This document shows positions 10,876-22,186 of a stretch of 64,000 nucleotides of DNA, piece after piece. The translations under genes were made by a program, and so were the position numbers. The notes below the pieces were generated by a model that did not search any database, was not told the DNA's origin, and saw only the letters and a list, made by a program, of their open reading frames with translations. Position 1 is the stretch's first letter. Each line of letters starts with the position of its first letter. Source of the stretch: Rhynchopus sp. YZ270_cl-10 (Eukaryota; Euglenozoa; Diplonemea; Diplonemida; Diplonemidae); the NCBI GenBank assembly GCA_964035575.1, contig OZ037890.1, positions 186,001 through 250,000 of the forward strand, read 5' to 3'.

Positions 10876-11279
10876 GGGCACGGTAATTTTTATTTTTGGT
10901 AAGCGTCTGCGTGCGTACTTTTTTTTTGAGATTCCAGGGGAAAAAATTATGCAGAAAAAAAAATTATAAAGGGGGGCCCTCAATAACTCAACAATGTATT
11001 TTAGGTAAAAAATGTACATTTTTCAGCGCAAAGTGACCCCATCACAGCACGCACAGACTCCTGAGAGCCGAAATCAAAAAAAATTTCCCCCGATTTTTTG
11101 TGGGCAAAAATTGGTGGGAAAATATTTTTGGTACCTGTATTTCCCCCACTGTAATTTTCCTCTATAATTTTTTTCACCACTCATAATTTTTTTTACTGCA
11201 TAATTTTTTTTTTGCGTGCGTGCGTACTTTTTTTTGAGAAGTGCTCTGACGCTTACCAAGAAAAAAAATTACCGTGCCC
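10876..11279. mobile_element. PIF/Harbinger-like MITE, copy 1
   Basis: Terminal inverted repeats GGGCACGGTAATTTTTATTT and its complement-side partner, continuing into GGTAAGCGTC, with arms of about 35 bp. A TAA triplet flanks each end (10873-10875 and 11280-11282). TWA 3-bp duplications are typical of PIF/Harbinger. No transposase. The interior at 11000-11110 is shared with 24638-24740. Confidence 0.75.
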
Positions 11280-11522
11280 TAAACTTTTTTTTTTGAAAAT
11301 AAAATATCCATTGACTCCAAGCCTCAAAAACAGGGGGAAATAAATGCGAAGTTTTTGAGGAACAGTAAGTATTTTTTTTTGGGGGAAACAGAAAGAAAAG
11401 ATTGGTCCGATCCTAATGCTAATGTCAGCAAGAAAAAAAGGTTATCGGATGAACTTACGCCTCGTGTTGAGTCTCCTGAACTTTAAGATGAATGCGCCAC
11501 TCTCACTGCACACACATCATTC

Positions 11523-11553
<31 letters not shown>

Positions 11554-12380
11554 GAAAACTGACTTCGGGGGGAAAAGGTAGAAAAATAGGGTGTCAAAGG
11601 GATTCAATCTGCCACGCAATGAGCCTTTCTCTTTCGGAACAAATTTTTGTTTTGTTTTGTAAAGTGGGGGGCGGGTGGGATGACGGCACAGAGGAACTCT
11701 ATGTGCTAAAATGCCCTCTGCGTCGTTGTATGGAATAAGGTGAGTTGAGTCTGGCATGTGCAAAAACGCCTCCTCATCATCGTCGCACATACGGTGCCTG
11801 GAAATTACCCAGGACTGCTATGTAGCTGCGATATGCAATTAATTAGAAAGAAAAGCTTACAAGATGATCCTGAGCCTCTCATCCTTAGTCTGATTAGATT
11901 ATTCTTTGGTTTATTCATCAGCCTCTCATCCTTAGTCACCTTGGAACAAAATCGTTATCACACAGCATCAGCTGACTGTGTAGCATTGCACAAAGTGCGT
12001 TGTGGGAGCCCCCAGCCAGAGTTCGTAATTTTTGTCACGCACTATACGTGGTGTTCGAGTATGCATGGTGGGAGCGCGGATAGGTGAGAACAGCTTGAAA
12101 ATGAGACACCGTACCCGATAACATATAAAATCGATAAGATTAGTGGGGGAATTTAGTGGAGGGTGGTCCACCAAAAATTGACACTTTTCGTGACAGCCAC
12201 TGATATACTGACTGTAAAAAAAGGTCAAACTCCCCTAAAAACCCGAAAAAGGTCAAACATTTTTACTGTCAGTACCGGTACACGTAAGCCTCTCGTTTGC
12301 TTCACGTCACCTAACGCGCTGCCTGAAAAAATGAAGAAACAGTTTGGTAACTGAACTACAAAAAAGAAAAATAGCTGTAA
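11280..12380. repeat. Gene-free stretch with hairpin motifs
   Basis: Holds a TAAGATGAATG-group motif (11483-11520), a 30-base A run (11521-11551), and two CCTCTCGTG-loop motifs (11858-11892 and a shortened one at 11919-11943). Minus-strand frames at 11521-11790 and 11968-12228 have no recognisable features. Confidence 0.5.
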
Positions 12381-12681
12381 GGGCTTAGTTATTTTTTTTT
12401 TTTGGTACGCGTCCGCGCGCGCTCAAATTTTTGGAAATCCAAAAATAAAAAATAAAAAATAAAAAAAAAATATGCCGGTGTGGTGTGCATAGAAAAGTAT
12501 AAAAAAAAAAGTTGGAAAATTTCAACAATTTTTTTTCCGAATTTTTTTTTTTTTGGCACAACATTGATTTTGCAGCCAAAACAAGTTATTTTTTTTTGGT
12601 ATTTTATTTTTTTTTGCGCGCGCGCGCTCAAAATTTGAGGGGGGTCCCGGACGCGTACCAAAAAAAAAAATAACTAAGCCC
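12381..12681. mobile_element. PIF/Harbinger-like MITE, copy 2
   Basis: Ends GGGCTTAGTTATTTTTTTTT and complement, then GGTACGCGTCCG on both arms, parallel to the GGTAAGCGTC of copy 1. TAA duplications at 12378-12380 and 12682-12684. The interior is A/T runs plus GCGCGCGCGC. Confidence 0.75.
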
Positions 12682-13327
12682 TAAGTTGGATGTTCCCTCA
12701 CCTACCCAACGCATAGGGGATTCTGTAGCACGGCGACAGCATCTAAAAAAAGGAAAAATTTATAAGATGAACCCATGCCTCTCACACTCACCTCTGAGAG
12801 AGGATGAATAAAGACAAATTTATGTGGTAGGGTTTTTGGGTTTGGGGCTAAGAGGTGGGGGATATGAAAACGTTTTATTATTTTCCCCTTATCCTTCCTT
12901 CTTGGTTCTTTTTGATGACTTATTGCTAAACGACAGAATGGTTAGCGTAACACTTTTCAACTAAAAAGAATCGGAAAGGGACAGGGTAAACAAATGGGAT
13001 GGGGGATTGTATAAGAGGTTCGCAAGGTTCGCAATGTAGACAAAAAAAAAACCTAAAATTGGTGTGATCACCAAACGGATTCTCCGTGGTTCTCCCGAAG
13101 GTGCTCCGCAAATCTTAATATAGCCCGAAACAGTTCTCCGTGGTTCTTCCGTGGGTTGTCCGTACCCCTTGAATCACACCATAAATTGCGGTAAATTTAG
13201 AGAGAGAAAAAAAAAGAAAAACAAGAATGGAAAAGAGAGAAAAACAAACTTGACGGATGAAGTATTACTGTTTGCGTACTGTGCGACATTTTTGCATGGC
13301 GCAAAAAACAAAAATAAGAAGAGTGTC
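12682..13327. other. Gene-free stretch
   Basis: One weak CCTCTCGTG-loop motif at 12761-12792. Otherwise A/T-rich sequence; I see nothing else. Confidence 0.5.
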
Positions 13328-13396
13328 TGGTGCTCCGGAGGGGGTCAATATTGACAGGTAGCTGACATGTTGTTGACCGATTTTCCCATAGCACCA
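13328..13396. mobile_element. Tiny MITE (69 bp), copy 1
   Basis: Ends TGGTGCTCCGG and AGCACCA, flanked by GTGTC on both sides (13323-13327, 13397-13401). The interior matches the 36836-36924 copy (GGGTCAATATTGACAGGT, GTTGACCGA). Confidence 0.7.
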
Positions 13397-13401
13397 GTGT
13401 C

Positions 13402-15106
13402 GCGTACAAAAAGGGGGTGGGCATCGCATTTTCACAAAAGGACAAACAAGAAAACGATGTAACACTCCCAACACACGTGCAGGACCAGAGTTTTTTGTTT
13501 GACAGGGGGGAAGGGTGTGTTGTTGTTACAAATATTCTATTTCCGTGTTCTGCCCATTGCGCACTTCCGAGTTCAAACCAGCCAGAAAATAAAGTTGACT
13601 TGAAATACAAAGTCCTCTCGTGACAGTGTACCTAATCAATTAAATTTTGGGGAGGTTGTGACACAAAATGGGCAGTTCGTGGAAATACCTTCTAGAAATG
13701 AAAAAAATGGGCCAAAACGGCTATTTACCAGGTTTCCCCAAAATTGGCCAAAATTGGACATTGATTGAATAAAAATGCACGTTGTTTCTGGGTGCTTTGG
13801 GTGAATTTCGGTAGAAATTCACCCAAACACCCAGTGAAAAAAAAAAACAAAACTGAGCTGTGCACACGGCAACACACATGCCTTTTGCAGATTAGCTACA
13901 TTTTGAGTGACTTAACACCCAAACCCAAGAGAGCACACAATTTCAAAGGACAACTTCGTACTCTCTCTCTCTTACTATCTATTTATTTTTTAATCGCTTC
14001 CTTGTTCCATAGATGGTAGTCGGCCCGAGTCGGCCCGACTGCCATCTATGTTGTTCACAACCTTTCTTTTTTTTTCCAAAATAGGCAACAGATGGGTGAG
14101 CAGCGCGGAAGAGATGGATGATATTAGATGACGATCTGCAGTTGAAGGTGTGCCTCTGCAGACAGCACGCATCAATAGAGAACTACCGTAAATGTAATAA
14201 TGTTGGAACGAACGAGCATTTTTTTTTTGGGCAGTTCCAACATTATAATATAAGAAATCCAGCAAGAATCCAGCATTATCCAGCAAGAATCCGGAATCCA
14301 GAACATTATCCAGCAAGAATCCAGCATTATAATATAAGAAAATTCTGAAGTAACTACAACCTGGCGTGCGGGTACAGATGCATTGCTTTGTTCTTTCCTC
14401 AAAGTCATGTGTGATCTCTCGGGTCTGTACTAAAGTCAGTGTTTAGATAAGCATCCACTTGACTCGTTCTAACAACCGTTGAAATCTAGAACAAAACAAC
14501 ACACTGCCCCTTCTCACACCAAGCCGCCATGCTTCAAGAGCATGCCCTGGGCAAAAATTACTGTGACAAAAATTAGTATTCTGGGGGAACGCAATATTTT
14601 CTTGTGTCTAGTCCTCCGCAAGCAGAGGACAGACTTTCCGGATCCCGAAGTCGAATTTCTTGCACTAGCTATGCTCCCTGGGTTAAATGGCTATAGCAGT
14701 GACTGACTAAGAGTTTCATAATAATTAGGGTGGTCTATGGGGTGGGTTAATGGAAAAGTTGGTATATAAACCCGACTTTTACGATCGCCATCTGGTTTTG
14801 AAATAATTGCACCAGCTCTTCCGTCGGCACTGCTTCGCTGTCACGATGAAGGGTCGTCGGTTCGGGTACCTGTTAAGAGAAATTGAATGTAAAAGTAGAG
14901 ACTACAACAAAAAAACAAACAAGAAGCCGCCCCGTACCCCTTAAACGTAAAAGTGACATTTTTGTTGACAAAAAATAGTAACTCTGATAGGTAAGTAAAA
15001 GGGAAAAAAAGGTTTTTTCGTTGATTGCACAATTACCCTGTTGGAGGGGTGATTGGCGACCGTATCTGAGGAACTATTTCTCCTTTAAGCTACGCTTTAG
15101 GTATAA
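13402..15106. repeat. Gene-free stretch with a CCAGCAAGAAT repeat
   Basis: At 14240-14345 two direct copies of CATTATAATATAAGAAA bracket several CCAGCAAGAAT units. The remainder shows no convincing coding frame. A short hairpin (GGCAGTCGGGCCGACTCGG-like) lies near 14019-14045. Confidence 0.4.
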
Positions 15107-15519
15107 TGTGGCTCAGTCCATAAACCCACCCCCCTAAAAGGTAACCTTTTAAATTTTTTTCACATTAGATAACTTCCACTCGGACTTTTTGCTCGATTTT
15201 TGCTCCTTTGAACTCAGAATAACGTTTCTGAGGTCACAGGAGCAAAAATCGAGCAAAAAGTCCGAGTAGAAGATAGATGAATTAACGTCGAGAGGTAAAA
15301 AAACTAATTGGGCATTGGGTTTTGAGTGGGCTGCGAAAAGCTACTTTTTCACTATTTTTTTTGCATTTTTTCGTATTCTGGGGTGGACAACTGGTGAAAT
15401 TTCACCCCACAAGGTGCCCCAGGCCTATTCTGGAGGTGGTTTCCACCAGAATCATTATCTAATGTGAAAAAAAATTCAAAAGGTTACCTTTTAGGGGGGT
15501 GGGTTTATGGACTGAGCCA
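15107..15519. mobile_element. Foldback MITE, intact copy
   Basis: About 60-bp terminal inverted repeats begin TGTGGCTCAGTCCATAAACC on the left and end GGTTTATGGACTGAGCCA on the right. TATAA lies at both flanks (15102-15106, 15520-15524). A second, inner palindrome (GCTCGATTTTTGCTCC arms around ACTCAGAATAACGTTTCTGA) sits in the left half. Relatives: 56357-57489 and 62694-63742. Confidence 0.75.
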
Positions 15520-15524
15520 TATAA

Positions 15525-16117
15525 AAAAAAAAAAAATAGCTAAAAAATAGCGGACATGTCGAAAAGGGAGAAAACCGGGGGGTTAAAAACATACCTTGCA
15601 CTCGGCCCGCTCTCCAGGTACAAAGAACATCACTGCACGACAAACCACTACTACAATAGAAAATAACTATTTTTTACCGAACAGAAAGGTCGTTTTATTG
15701 ATGAGTGTTTTCTGAGTGCACACTCAGTGGGGACAAAATGCAACACTTCAAGGCATGCAATACTCCAAGGAATTTGCTAAGGAAAAGTCGATATTGTGGG
15801 CCCCTGTAGTAGTGCATATAGTTTACCCCCAGATCGTCAAAACACCCGATTTTTGCGTTTTTTTGCACTTTTTGGTGCCCAAAAACCCAACTCAGGGGTC
15901 GAAATTTTCCCGAAAAAAAAAAATTTTTTTTTGAGATTTTTTGATTTTTTGACAAGGCGCTGGCCCATACAAAATGCACTGGTGGTACAGAAAATGACTG
16001 GGGAATTAACTCTAGATGCTCAAAATAGCCCAATTCTTGCTTTTTTTGACTTTTTGGTCCCAGAAGGGGACCTAGGGTGTAGTGAGCAGGCCTCAAAAAC
16101 ACTTGTGAAAAAATAAC
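15525..16117. other. Gene-free stretch
   Basis: A/T-rich, with phrases like GATTTTTTGATTTTTTG that also occur at 30.9 and 31.4 kb. No gene seen. Confidence 0.4.
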
Positions 16118-17763
16118 TAATTATTAGCGTGAAATAAAGTGCACTTTTTTTCACGCCCACGTAATTTTGGCTCACGAGTGAGAGTTTATTGCCCGAGCCG
16201 CAGGCGAGGGCAATAATAGAGCACGAGTGAGACAAAATACGTGGAAGTGAAAAAACGCACTTTATTTCAAACTAATACGTAGTTTTGTTTTACAAGTGAA
16301 AATGATATTTTTGCTGGGATCCTTCACAAACGAGACGTAAAATAGAGTGATTTTATGAACAAAATGTGGGTACCTGTAAGTGAGAGTGTGAATGAGAGTA
16401 GGGGAACATGTGAACATCAATCAAAAGCAGGGAAGGGGTTACTTTTTTTGATATATGCCTCCTATGACTGGTACTAATTACAAGATGTCACCACTCATCT
16501 CGCCTGTAGGGGGGGGGCAGGTGTATAGAGCATCACAGAAGGGGGGTTTTTTTTTTGCACTCATGATCATGGTTTGTTCTGTTGCACATTGATGTTAATC
16601 TTGACTTCTTGTGGCGTCTGAGTTGGGGGACTGTTGTTCTGTGTCAACAGCTGTGACATCGCAACTTGACCGGCCTGTGTGACTTCGGTGTACCTTTGTG
16701 GCATTGCCTGACTGACCCACCCATAGTGGCGTTGCATCTGTACAATAGATGCTCCTGCCTCAGCGGCTTGAGTCGCAGAAGACCTGCGGAAGCTGTGCCC
16801 AGTGTACGAACCGTCCAGCGCAAGCACCCTCGCGACTTCTGCAGGTATGCCGTACATTTTGTTGATGCCAAGAGGTTGCACACGAAAGGTCCCAGTAGTA
16901 GTTCTGTCAGCTGTCGTCTTAGTTCCAGTGATGAAGAAGCGACCCTCCTGTGAAACTGGTGAGCGCCGGTTCAGGTACTCCTCCACCACACAAAAGTAGA
17001 TGCTGTCTCTTGGTACCACAAACCTCCCACGCTCCATGTCGGCCTTTTTCACCTTAGCACAGTGCTGGTACGTGAAGAGGTATCCCACTGGTGATTCCTG
17101 ATAATTTGTCATCTCAAGCATCAGTGCTTCTGTGCATCTCATTCCCGACAGAAAACACACCGCGACGTAAGCCTTGCGGACACACCAGTAGCAGTCGCTC
17201 AACTCGCTCATCTTGAGAAACATCTCCACTTCTCCCTTCGAAAACGTCTTGCTCTTCTTCGTCGATTCGTCACTTCCCCAGGTCTTCAGCAACAGCCCGA
17301 TGCGGTGGTACTCCTTTAGTGAAAAGTCGAACTCCGTCTTGAACATAAAGTTGAGCTTAGAGTAGCACGACCATAATGAGCTGGCTTTGTAGCTGCGTTC
17401 TTCGCGCAGGTGTGTCAAGTAAGAGACCACATGTTCTTCTCTTGGCTGCTTCCGCCCCGTGATTTTATTGTGTTGTAAAAACTTATTCCACTCCGTTTTG
17501 TATGCAGTGCTTGACTTCAACCCTGCCAGAAGCTCGGTCTCATACAGATCCTCCATAGCCTCCTTCTTCTTGGTCCTTGGCATGATTTGTAGGGTGGAGT
17601 GTGTGGTTTTGTGACTGACAGAAAACAGTGAAACTTTTTTTCACGCCAGTGAAACTTTTTTTCACGCCTCCAGCGAAATTACTAAGAGCAAGCGTGAAAA
17701 AAAGCTCACTTTATTTCACGCCCCGTTTGTGAAGGATCCCAGCAAAAAGTCATTTTCACATGT
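16118..17763. mobile_element. Tyrosine-recombinase element with inverted repeats
   Basis: The recombinase gene sits between inverted copies of a 36-37 bp sequence whose core is CTGGGATCCTTCACAAACG: left 16302-16340, right 17722-17760. Outside or beside these are further copies of a GCGTGAAATAAAGTG / CACTTTATTTCACGC motif: left 16127-16157 and 16248-16270, right 17690-17721 and partly 17632-17668. The left set forms a roughly 160-bp palindrome. No reverse transcriptase is present, so this is not a DIRS element. Crypton-type elements also carry only a tyrosine recombinase but usually lack terminal inverted repeats. The outer limits are uncertain. Confidence 0.6.
16567..17583 (-). CDS. Tyrosine recombinase (Crypton/integrase-like)
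   Basis: 338 residues from the ATG at 17583. The N-terminal 110 residues resemble a SAM-like core-binding domain. The catalytic domain shows Arg149 in LSGMRCTEALML, Lys in the KVKK stretch near 177-180, His263/Arg266 in GHSFRR, Trp289 in HYGW, and the nucleophile Tyr298 in QRYTEV. The R-K-HxxR-(H/W)-Y set therefore looks complete. The frame is open throughout, so the enzyme may be active. Such enzymes cut and join DNA through a 3'-phosphotyrosine link. It lies inside the inverted repeats listed above, which could be its recombination sites. Host domestication is the alternative, but the repeats favour a mobile element. Confidence 0.85.
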   Translation of the reverse strand: MPRTKKKEAMEDLYETELLAGLKSSTAYKTEWNKFLQHNKITGRKQPREEHVVSYLTHLREERSYKASSLWSCYSKLNFMFKTEFDFSLKEYHRIGLLLKTWGSDESTKKSKTFSKGEVEMFLKMSELSDCYWCVRKAYVAVCFLSGMRCTEALMLEMTNYQESPVGYLFTYQHCAKVKKADMERGRFVVPRDSIYFCVVEEYLNRRSPVSQEGRFFITGTKTTADRTTTGTFRVQPLGINKMYGIPAEVARVLALDGSYTGHSFRRSSATQAAEAGASIVQMQRHYGWVSQAMPQRYTEVTQAGQVAMSQLLTQNNSPPTQTPQEVKININVQQNKP

Positions 17764-17819
17764 GATATAAAATTTTGATGTTTTTTAAGGTTCAAAAATC
17801 GACTTGTCTTTTTGGTTAA

Positions 17820-17945
17820 AACCACGAAATTTCGGGTTCGCAAAACCGCGTTTTAGACCCCCACAGATGCTCAAAAGTGCCAAATTTTGCTTTTAATGGC
17901 CTCAAATCGTCGAAATTAGCCTCTTTAGGGGCGAAAAAAAAAATT
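17820..17945. repeat. Dispersed repeat shared with 29234-29336
   Basis: Reads TTAATGGCCTCAAATCGTCG and onward to CTCTTTAGGGGCGAAAAA; the same sequence appears inverted inside the 28314-30190 element. No coding function seen. Confidence 0.5.
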
Positions 17946-17993
17946 CGAGAGTCCCTTTCCCTGGGAGGCAATAGCCACCGGCAACGACACCAC

Positions 17994-18115
17994 TACGAAA
18001 TTTTACGAGATTTTACGAGATTTTACGAGATTTTACGAAATTTTACGATCGTAAATTTTCGTAGTACGAGGAAAAAAAGGCTACGATCGTAAAATTTCGT
18101 ACCACGATCGTCGGC
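17994..18115. repeat. ATTTTACGAG tandem repeat and palindrome
   Basis: Five near-perfect copies of a 10-11 bp unit, followed by ACGATCGTAAA / TTTACGATCGT palindromic pieces. Low complexity. Confidence 0.6.
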
Positions 18116-18172
18116 AACCCGTGATTATTACGTTCCAACATACATTTACGGTATAGAACAACAAAGAAATGT

Positions 18173-18602
18173 TTATAAGATGACCCTAAGCCTCTCGTAT
18201 TTAGTCAACCTTGACCAACAAAACGATGGAGTGTGAAGACACGATAGGATGCAGGTGCGGATGTGCCCCACGACAGTCGTACCCCTACACTCCAGAAACA
18301 ACAAGGTATCAACTTCATATACTTTCAAGCCAAGAGAACGTGGTAGAGAGGAAAAAAACGTTTGTAAGATGGTCCTAAGCCTCTCCTGCTTGGTCACCTT
18401 TTGAAGAAAGCGTAAGATGAATGTGTCGCACACATCTTTCCAAAAGAACATTAACAATACCGTGGTATCAACACCTCTGTGGCGGGGAACAAAATAAACA
18501 AAAATTGTAAGATGAAGCCCAAGCCTAGCTTTGGCTACCTTAAATTGAAACAAAAGAAGTTAAAAGTGCGAATGCCTTACTGTTCATAGGCGGATGCAGG
18601 GA
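18173..18602 (+). repeat. Cluster of five short hairpin-type motifs
   Basis: CCTCTCGTG-loop copies at 18173-18212, 18362-18400 and 18505-18541, a TAAGATGAATG-group copy at 18411-18440 (AAGATGAATGTG pairs with CACACATCTT), and a GTGCAAACG-group copy at 18553-18602. All share one orientation. The stems differ between copies yet mostly keep pairing. Confidence 0.55.
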
Positions 18603-18960
18603 AACAAACAAACAAAAAAAACTCAACATACTGTCTTCAGTGCACAATGCGACTTCATAGGCACATCAGACCTGACAGGCTCTAGACGTATGAAAGCCAG
18701 AAATATCCCTACCGGCTTTATCAGAGCGGGGGAGAAATGGTATCTGGTATCTAAAACAAAGAAAAGCTGATGAATAATATATTATGCCTCGCATGCATAC
18801 ACATCTGAACAGACCCCTAAGAACTTCGCACACCCGTGACTAACGTATGAGAACGTTAACAGCGTTCATGGCTGTGGACTCTATGTTCTTTGAGTAGTTG
18901 AAACTAAAACGCATCGAAACATAAACACATAAAAACAGACACACAACCGTTGCAGTCTCT

Positions 18961-21900
18961 TTAAACCCGATCGACACGTCGCCAGCTCCCTCTCCCTGCG
19001 CTTGATCGCGTTTGCTGAAGGTCGGCTGCGTCGCCCATGGGGAGCATACTGAGCGTGCCCCCAGGGAGGAGTGTCAACGTCTCTGATGTGTTAGAGATGC
19101 AGCGCTGCCGTCCGAGGGAGAGCATCAGGTCCGGCGCCGTTCCTGTGACGGGGAGGCTGCCTCCGTCTGCAAACATGGTGTCACCGACAGACACCACTTC
19201 TGTCTCGTCTTCTCCCCATGCTGTACACAGCGACGCACCATTGCTGCAGTATATCTCCTCTTGCAGGTTGTCACGTCTGCCTGAAAAGAAGACATACACT
19301 TCGGTCAACACCTCCAAACCAATGTTCGTCAGCAGAACATACGAAGACGCAGAGAGCAGAACACTCCCAGTACGGAACCCCCAATGTGCGAGATCGCCTG
19401 TATAGTATGAGTGGCCCATCACAAACATTGCGGCAGCTTGCAGGGACAGAAGGATGACATCGAGGACCGTCGTCCGTTGTCTGACGTGCGGCCAGAGGCA
19501 GCCTTCTAGGGCAAGGAGAATGGCGAAGATCATGCCCATCGCGATGTGGATGTGCCCGCACCCGATGAGGGTCTCTGCCTTCACGTTTTTGATTGCGCTG
19601 ATGGTGAAGCTTGCTGCAAGCTCAACTGCGAAGTACCACGCACGGTCCTGCTTGTAGACACGAATGAGACACGCATACCGCTGCACCCACATCGTCTTGC
19701 GCGCAGTATTCACCCACTCCCCTGGTCCTATCAATGCCGACAGCCAAACAGGTCGTTCTCTTGCCCGAGCGTACACAGCTTTTGCAGGCACACTCTTCGC
19801 CACAGACTGTGCAAGAACAAATGGAACTGCAGAGAAGACGGCCAAAGCTACTACCCCAGCGCAGACTTGCCACGTCTTATGCCCAGACAGGACCAACCCC
19901 ATGGCCGCAAGGGTGGAGCCCTGGTAGAGGAAGAAGAACACAATGAGCGGGGCAGAGGGCAGGCGCATGAAGCCTTGGACGTCGCCGACCTTCGCCTTTG
20001 CGGAGGGGAACACCGAGGTGATGAGCTTGAGGCATAGGAAGGACAGCAGGCTCGCGAGAAGGGCGATGGAGAAGTTCGCAATGAGCGTGCCTGCGTGCTC
20101 GCTGCCGTCCACGGAGAGGCCTGTGGGGTTCATGATGGGTGGGATCTTCTGCCCGCAGCCGCCCCCCAGAAGCGCAAGCCGCATGGCACCCACAGCGCCC
20201 ACACCCGCAACGCTCGCCACACCCGCCAGCGCGCCAGCAGTAGAGGTGTCCAGCTTCTCGACAAGGTCCTCGCGCAGCTGCCCCTCCAAAGGGGGCAGTG
20301 AAGGAGGTATTGCCGAGGGCGTGCCTGTGGGCGGGGGGGTGTCTGTGTGCGCCAGGGTGGACGTCGGTGTGGGTGCGTCGCTCAGCGACAGTGCGGGCAG
20401 TGCAGTCGGCGCGATACTAAGTGGCGCTGGAGACAGTGTCGGTGGCGACGATGTTGGTGCAGACGTCAGTGGTGCAGGTGTCGGTGGCGAAGGCGTAGGT
20501 GATGAAGGTGTCGGTGGAGACGGGGTTGGCGGCGCAGGTGTGGGTGGTGATGGGGTTAAAGGTGATGGTGTCGGAGGTGACGGTGTGGGTGGTGATGGGG
20601 TTGGTGGTGCAGGTGTTGGCGGGGCCAGTGTCGGTGGCGAAGGCGTAGGTGGCGAAGGTGTTGATGGAGACGGGGTTCGCGGCGCAGGTGTGGGGGGCGA
20701 TGGGGTTAGAGGTGATGGTGTCAGCGGCGACGGTGTGGGTGGTGCAGGTGTCGGTGGGGATGGTGTTGGTGGCGAGGGAGTAGGTGGGGCCGGTGTTGAC
20801 GGCGAAGGCGTAGGCGGTGAAGGTGTTGGTGGCGATGGTGTTGGTGGAAAAGGAGTAGGTGGTGCGGGTGTGGGTGGCGATGGGGTTAGAGGTGACGGTG
20901 TGGGTGGCGCAGGTGTTGGAGGTGACGGGGTTGGTGGTGCAGGTGTGGGTGGTGATGGTGTTGGCGGGGATGGTGTGGGTGGCGAAGGCGTAGGTGGTGA
21001 AGGCGTCGGTGGAGTCGGGGTTGGCGGCGCAGGTGTGGGGGGTGATAGTGTCGGTGGAGCTGGTGTTGGTGGCGAGGAAGTAGACGGGGCCGGTGTTGGC
21101 GGCGAAGGCGTAGGCGGTGCAGGTGTTGGTGGCGATGGTGTTGGTGGAAAAGGAGTAGGTGGTGCGGGTGTGGGTGGCGATAGGGTTGGGGGAGCTGATG
21201 TCGGAGGTGATGGTGTTGGCGGAGAAGGCGTAGGTGGAGCTGGTGTCGGTGGGGATGGTGTTGGTGGAAAAGGAGTAGGTGGCGCAGGTGTGGATGGCGA
21301 CGGAGTTGGTGGAGCTGGTGTCGGAGGTGACGGCGTCGGTGGCGATGGTGTCGGGGGAGCCGGTGTGGGTGGTGACGGCGTTGGTGGAGCTGGTGTAGGT
21401 GGCGCAGGTGTGGGTGGCGACGGAGTGGGGGGAGCTGGCGTTGGTGGAGACGGTGTCGGAGGTGACGGTGTCGGTGGAGCTGGTGTTGGTGGTGAAGGTG
21501 TTGGCGGGGACGGCGTGTCCGGAACCTTGCACGCGGAGAACTTGAAGTTGGTGACCTCACCGTCGAGGTCACTGTCACTGGGCCACACGCTCTTCTTGAT
21601 GAGGTTCAGTGTGCGCGCGCCGTACTCGGGTGCTGTGCAGGGTGCTCTCGCAACCTCGACACCGTCGAGGTAGAAGGCCACCTCTGCGTCCGGCGTGCCA
21701 CCTGTCTCCGTGAGGACTACGTACAGTTGGACATCCACGTTGAGCGCCACTGGGACCATGTCGATAACACGCTCCTTCCTTGTCCCATTAAAGAGCCACG
21801 TCACGTAGGAGATGACACCTGTCGTGCCCAGCAGGTTCAGCACCACGTTCCCGTTGGCTGCGCCGTTAGAGAACTCAAATATGCGAGGAAAGTTCGTGTA

Positions 21901-22092
21901 CGAGTACACATGCAGGGTGGTCTCCATCACAAAGCCTCCACCAAAGAAAAGCTGTTTGTTCTGATCGTGCTCGGACACGTCTGTGAAGGAAGTGACAAGC
22001 GCCGGGTTAGCACATGGCAGCGGAAGGGGGGCGGTGGCGGCAGACACGCAGATGAACACATACAGCACAACAAGCACACCGCAGCCATGCAT
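18961..22092 (-). CDS. LamG-like / proline-repeat / multi-pass membrane protein
   Basis: 1,043 residues from the ATG at 22092, which opens a clear signal peptide ([18 protein letters not shown]). The frame stays open 246 bases further upstream through a MITE and starts there only with non-ATG codons, so 22092 is chosen. Residues about 25-195 look like a LamG/concanavalin jelly roll ([25 protein letters not shown]). Residues about 195-560 are some 70 five-residue units, mainly SPPTP and APPTP, probably an extended and possibly glycosylated stalk. About seven hydrophobic spans follow (residues 665-935), then a hydrophilic tail of about 110 residues. This resembles adhesion or mechanosensing receptors with TRP-like C-terminal membrane domains, but no specific family is assigned. 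The 15-bp coding repeat should be highly length-variable. Confidence 0.75.
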   Translation of the reverse strand: MHGCGVLVVLYVFICVSAATAPLPLPCANPALVTSFTDVSEHDQNKQLFFGGGFVMETTLHVYSYTNFPRIFEFSNGAANGNVVLNLLGTTGVISYVTWLFNGTRKERVIDMVPVALNVDVQLYVVLTETGGTPDAEVAFYLDGVEVARAPCTAPEYGARTLNLIKKSVWPSDSDLDGEVTNFKFSACKVPDTPSPPTPSPPTPAPPTPSPPTPSPPTPAPPTPSPPTPAPPTPAPPTPSPPTPAPPTPSPPTPSPPTPAPPTPSPSTPAPPTPFPPTPSPPTPAPPTPSPPTPSPPTSAPPTLSPPTPAPPTPFPPTPSPPTPAPPTPSPPTPAPSTSSPPTPAPPTLSPPTPAPPTPTPPTPSPPTPSPPTPSPPTPSPPTPAPPTPSPPTPAPPTPSPLTPSPPTPAPPTPFPPTPSPPTPSPPTPSPSTPAPPTPSPPTPSPPTPAPPTPSPLTPSPLTPSPPTPAPRTPSPSTPSPPTPSPPTLAPPTPAPPTPSPPTPSPPTPSPLTPSPPTPAPPTPSPPTPSSPTPSPPTPAPLTSAPTSSPPTLSPAPLSIAPTALPALSLSDAPTPTSTLAHTDTPPPTGTPSAIPPSLPPLEGQLREDLVEKLDTSTAGALAGVASVAGVGAVGAMRLALLGGGCGQKIPPIMNPTGLSVDGSEHAGTLIANFSIALLASLLSFLCLKLITSVFPSAKAKVGDVQGFMRLPSAPLIVFFFLYQGSTLAAMGLVLSGHKTWQVCAGVVALAVFSAVPFVLAQSVAKSVPAKAVYARARERPVWLSALIGPGEWVNTARKTMWVQRYACLIRVYKQDRAWYFAVELAASFTISAIKNVKAETLIGCGHIHIAMGMIFAILLALEGCLWPHVRQRTTVLDVILLSLQAAAMFVMGHSYYTGDLAHWGFRTGSVLLSASSYVLLTNIGLEVLTEVYVFFSGRRDNLQEEIYCSNGASLCTAWGEDETEVVSVGDTMFADGGSLPVTGTAPDLMLSLGRQRCISNTSETLTLLPGGTLSMLPMGDAADLQQTRSSAGRGSWRRVDRV

Positions 22093-22160
22093 CCAAAAAT
22101 GAATCTGTGCAGTCAAAGTGGATGGTTGGATGGGTGTGTGGGGAGGGGAATAAAGTGGGG
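22093..22160 (-). promoter_or_regulatory. Putative trans-splice acceptor for the LamG-like gene
   Basis: Sense strand: a C/T-rich run of about 45 bases (CCCCTCCCCACACACCCATC and onward) leading to CTGCACAG, 12 bases before the ATG. It abuts the MITE at 22187. Confidence 0.55.
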
Positions 22161-22186
22161 ATTGATCACCTCCACACTGAACGTTA

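Noticed and set aside
13197-13610. 137-codon minus frame
   Set aside because: Composition and sequence look random, and it spans the small MITE at 13328-13396.
19943-21673. 576-codon + strand frame rich in Gly-Val
   Set aside because: It is the antisense shadow of the proline-repeat gene; the minus frame has a signal peptide, a LamG-like head and membrane spans.
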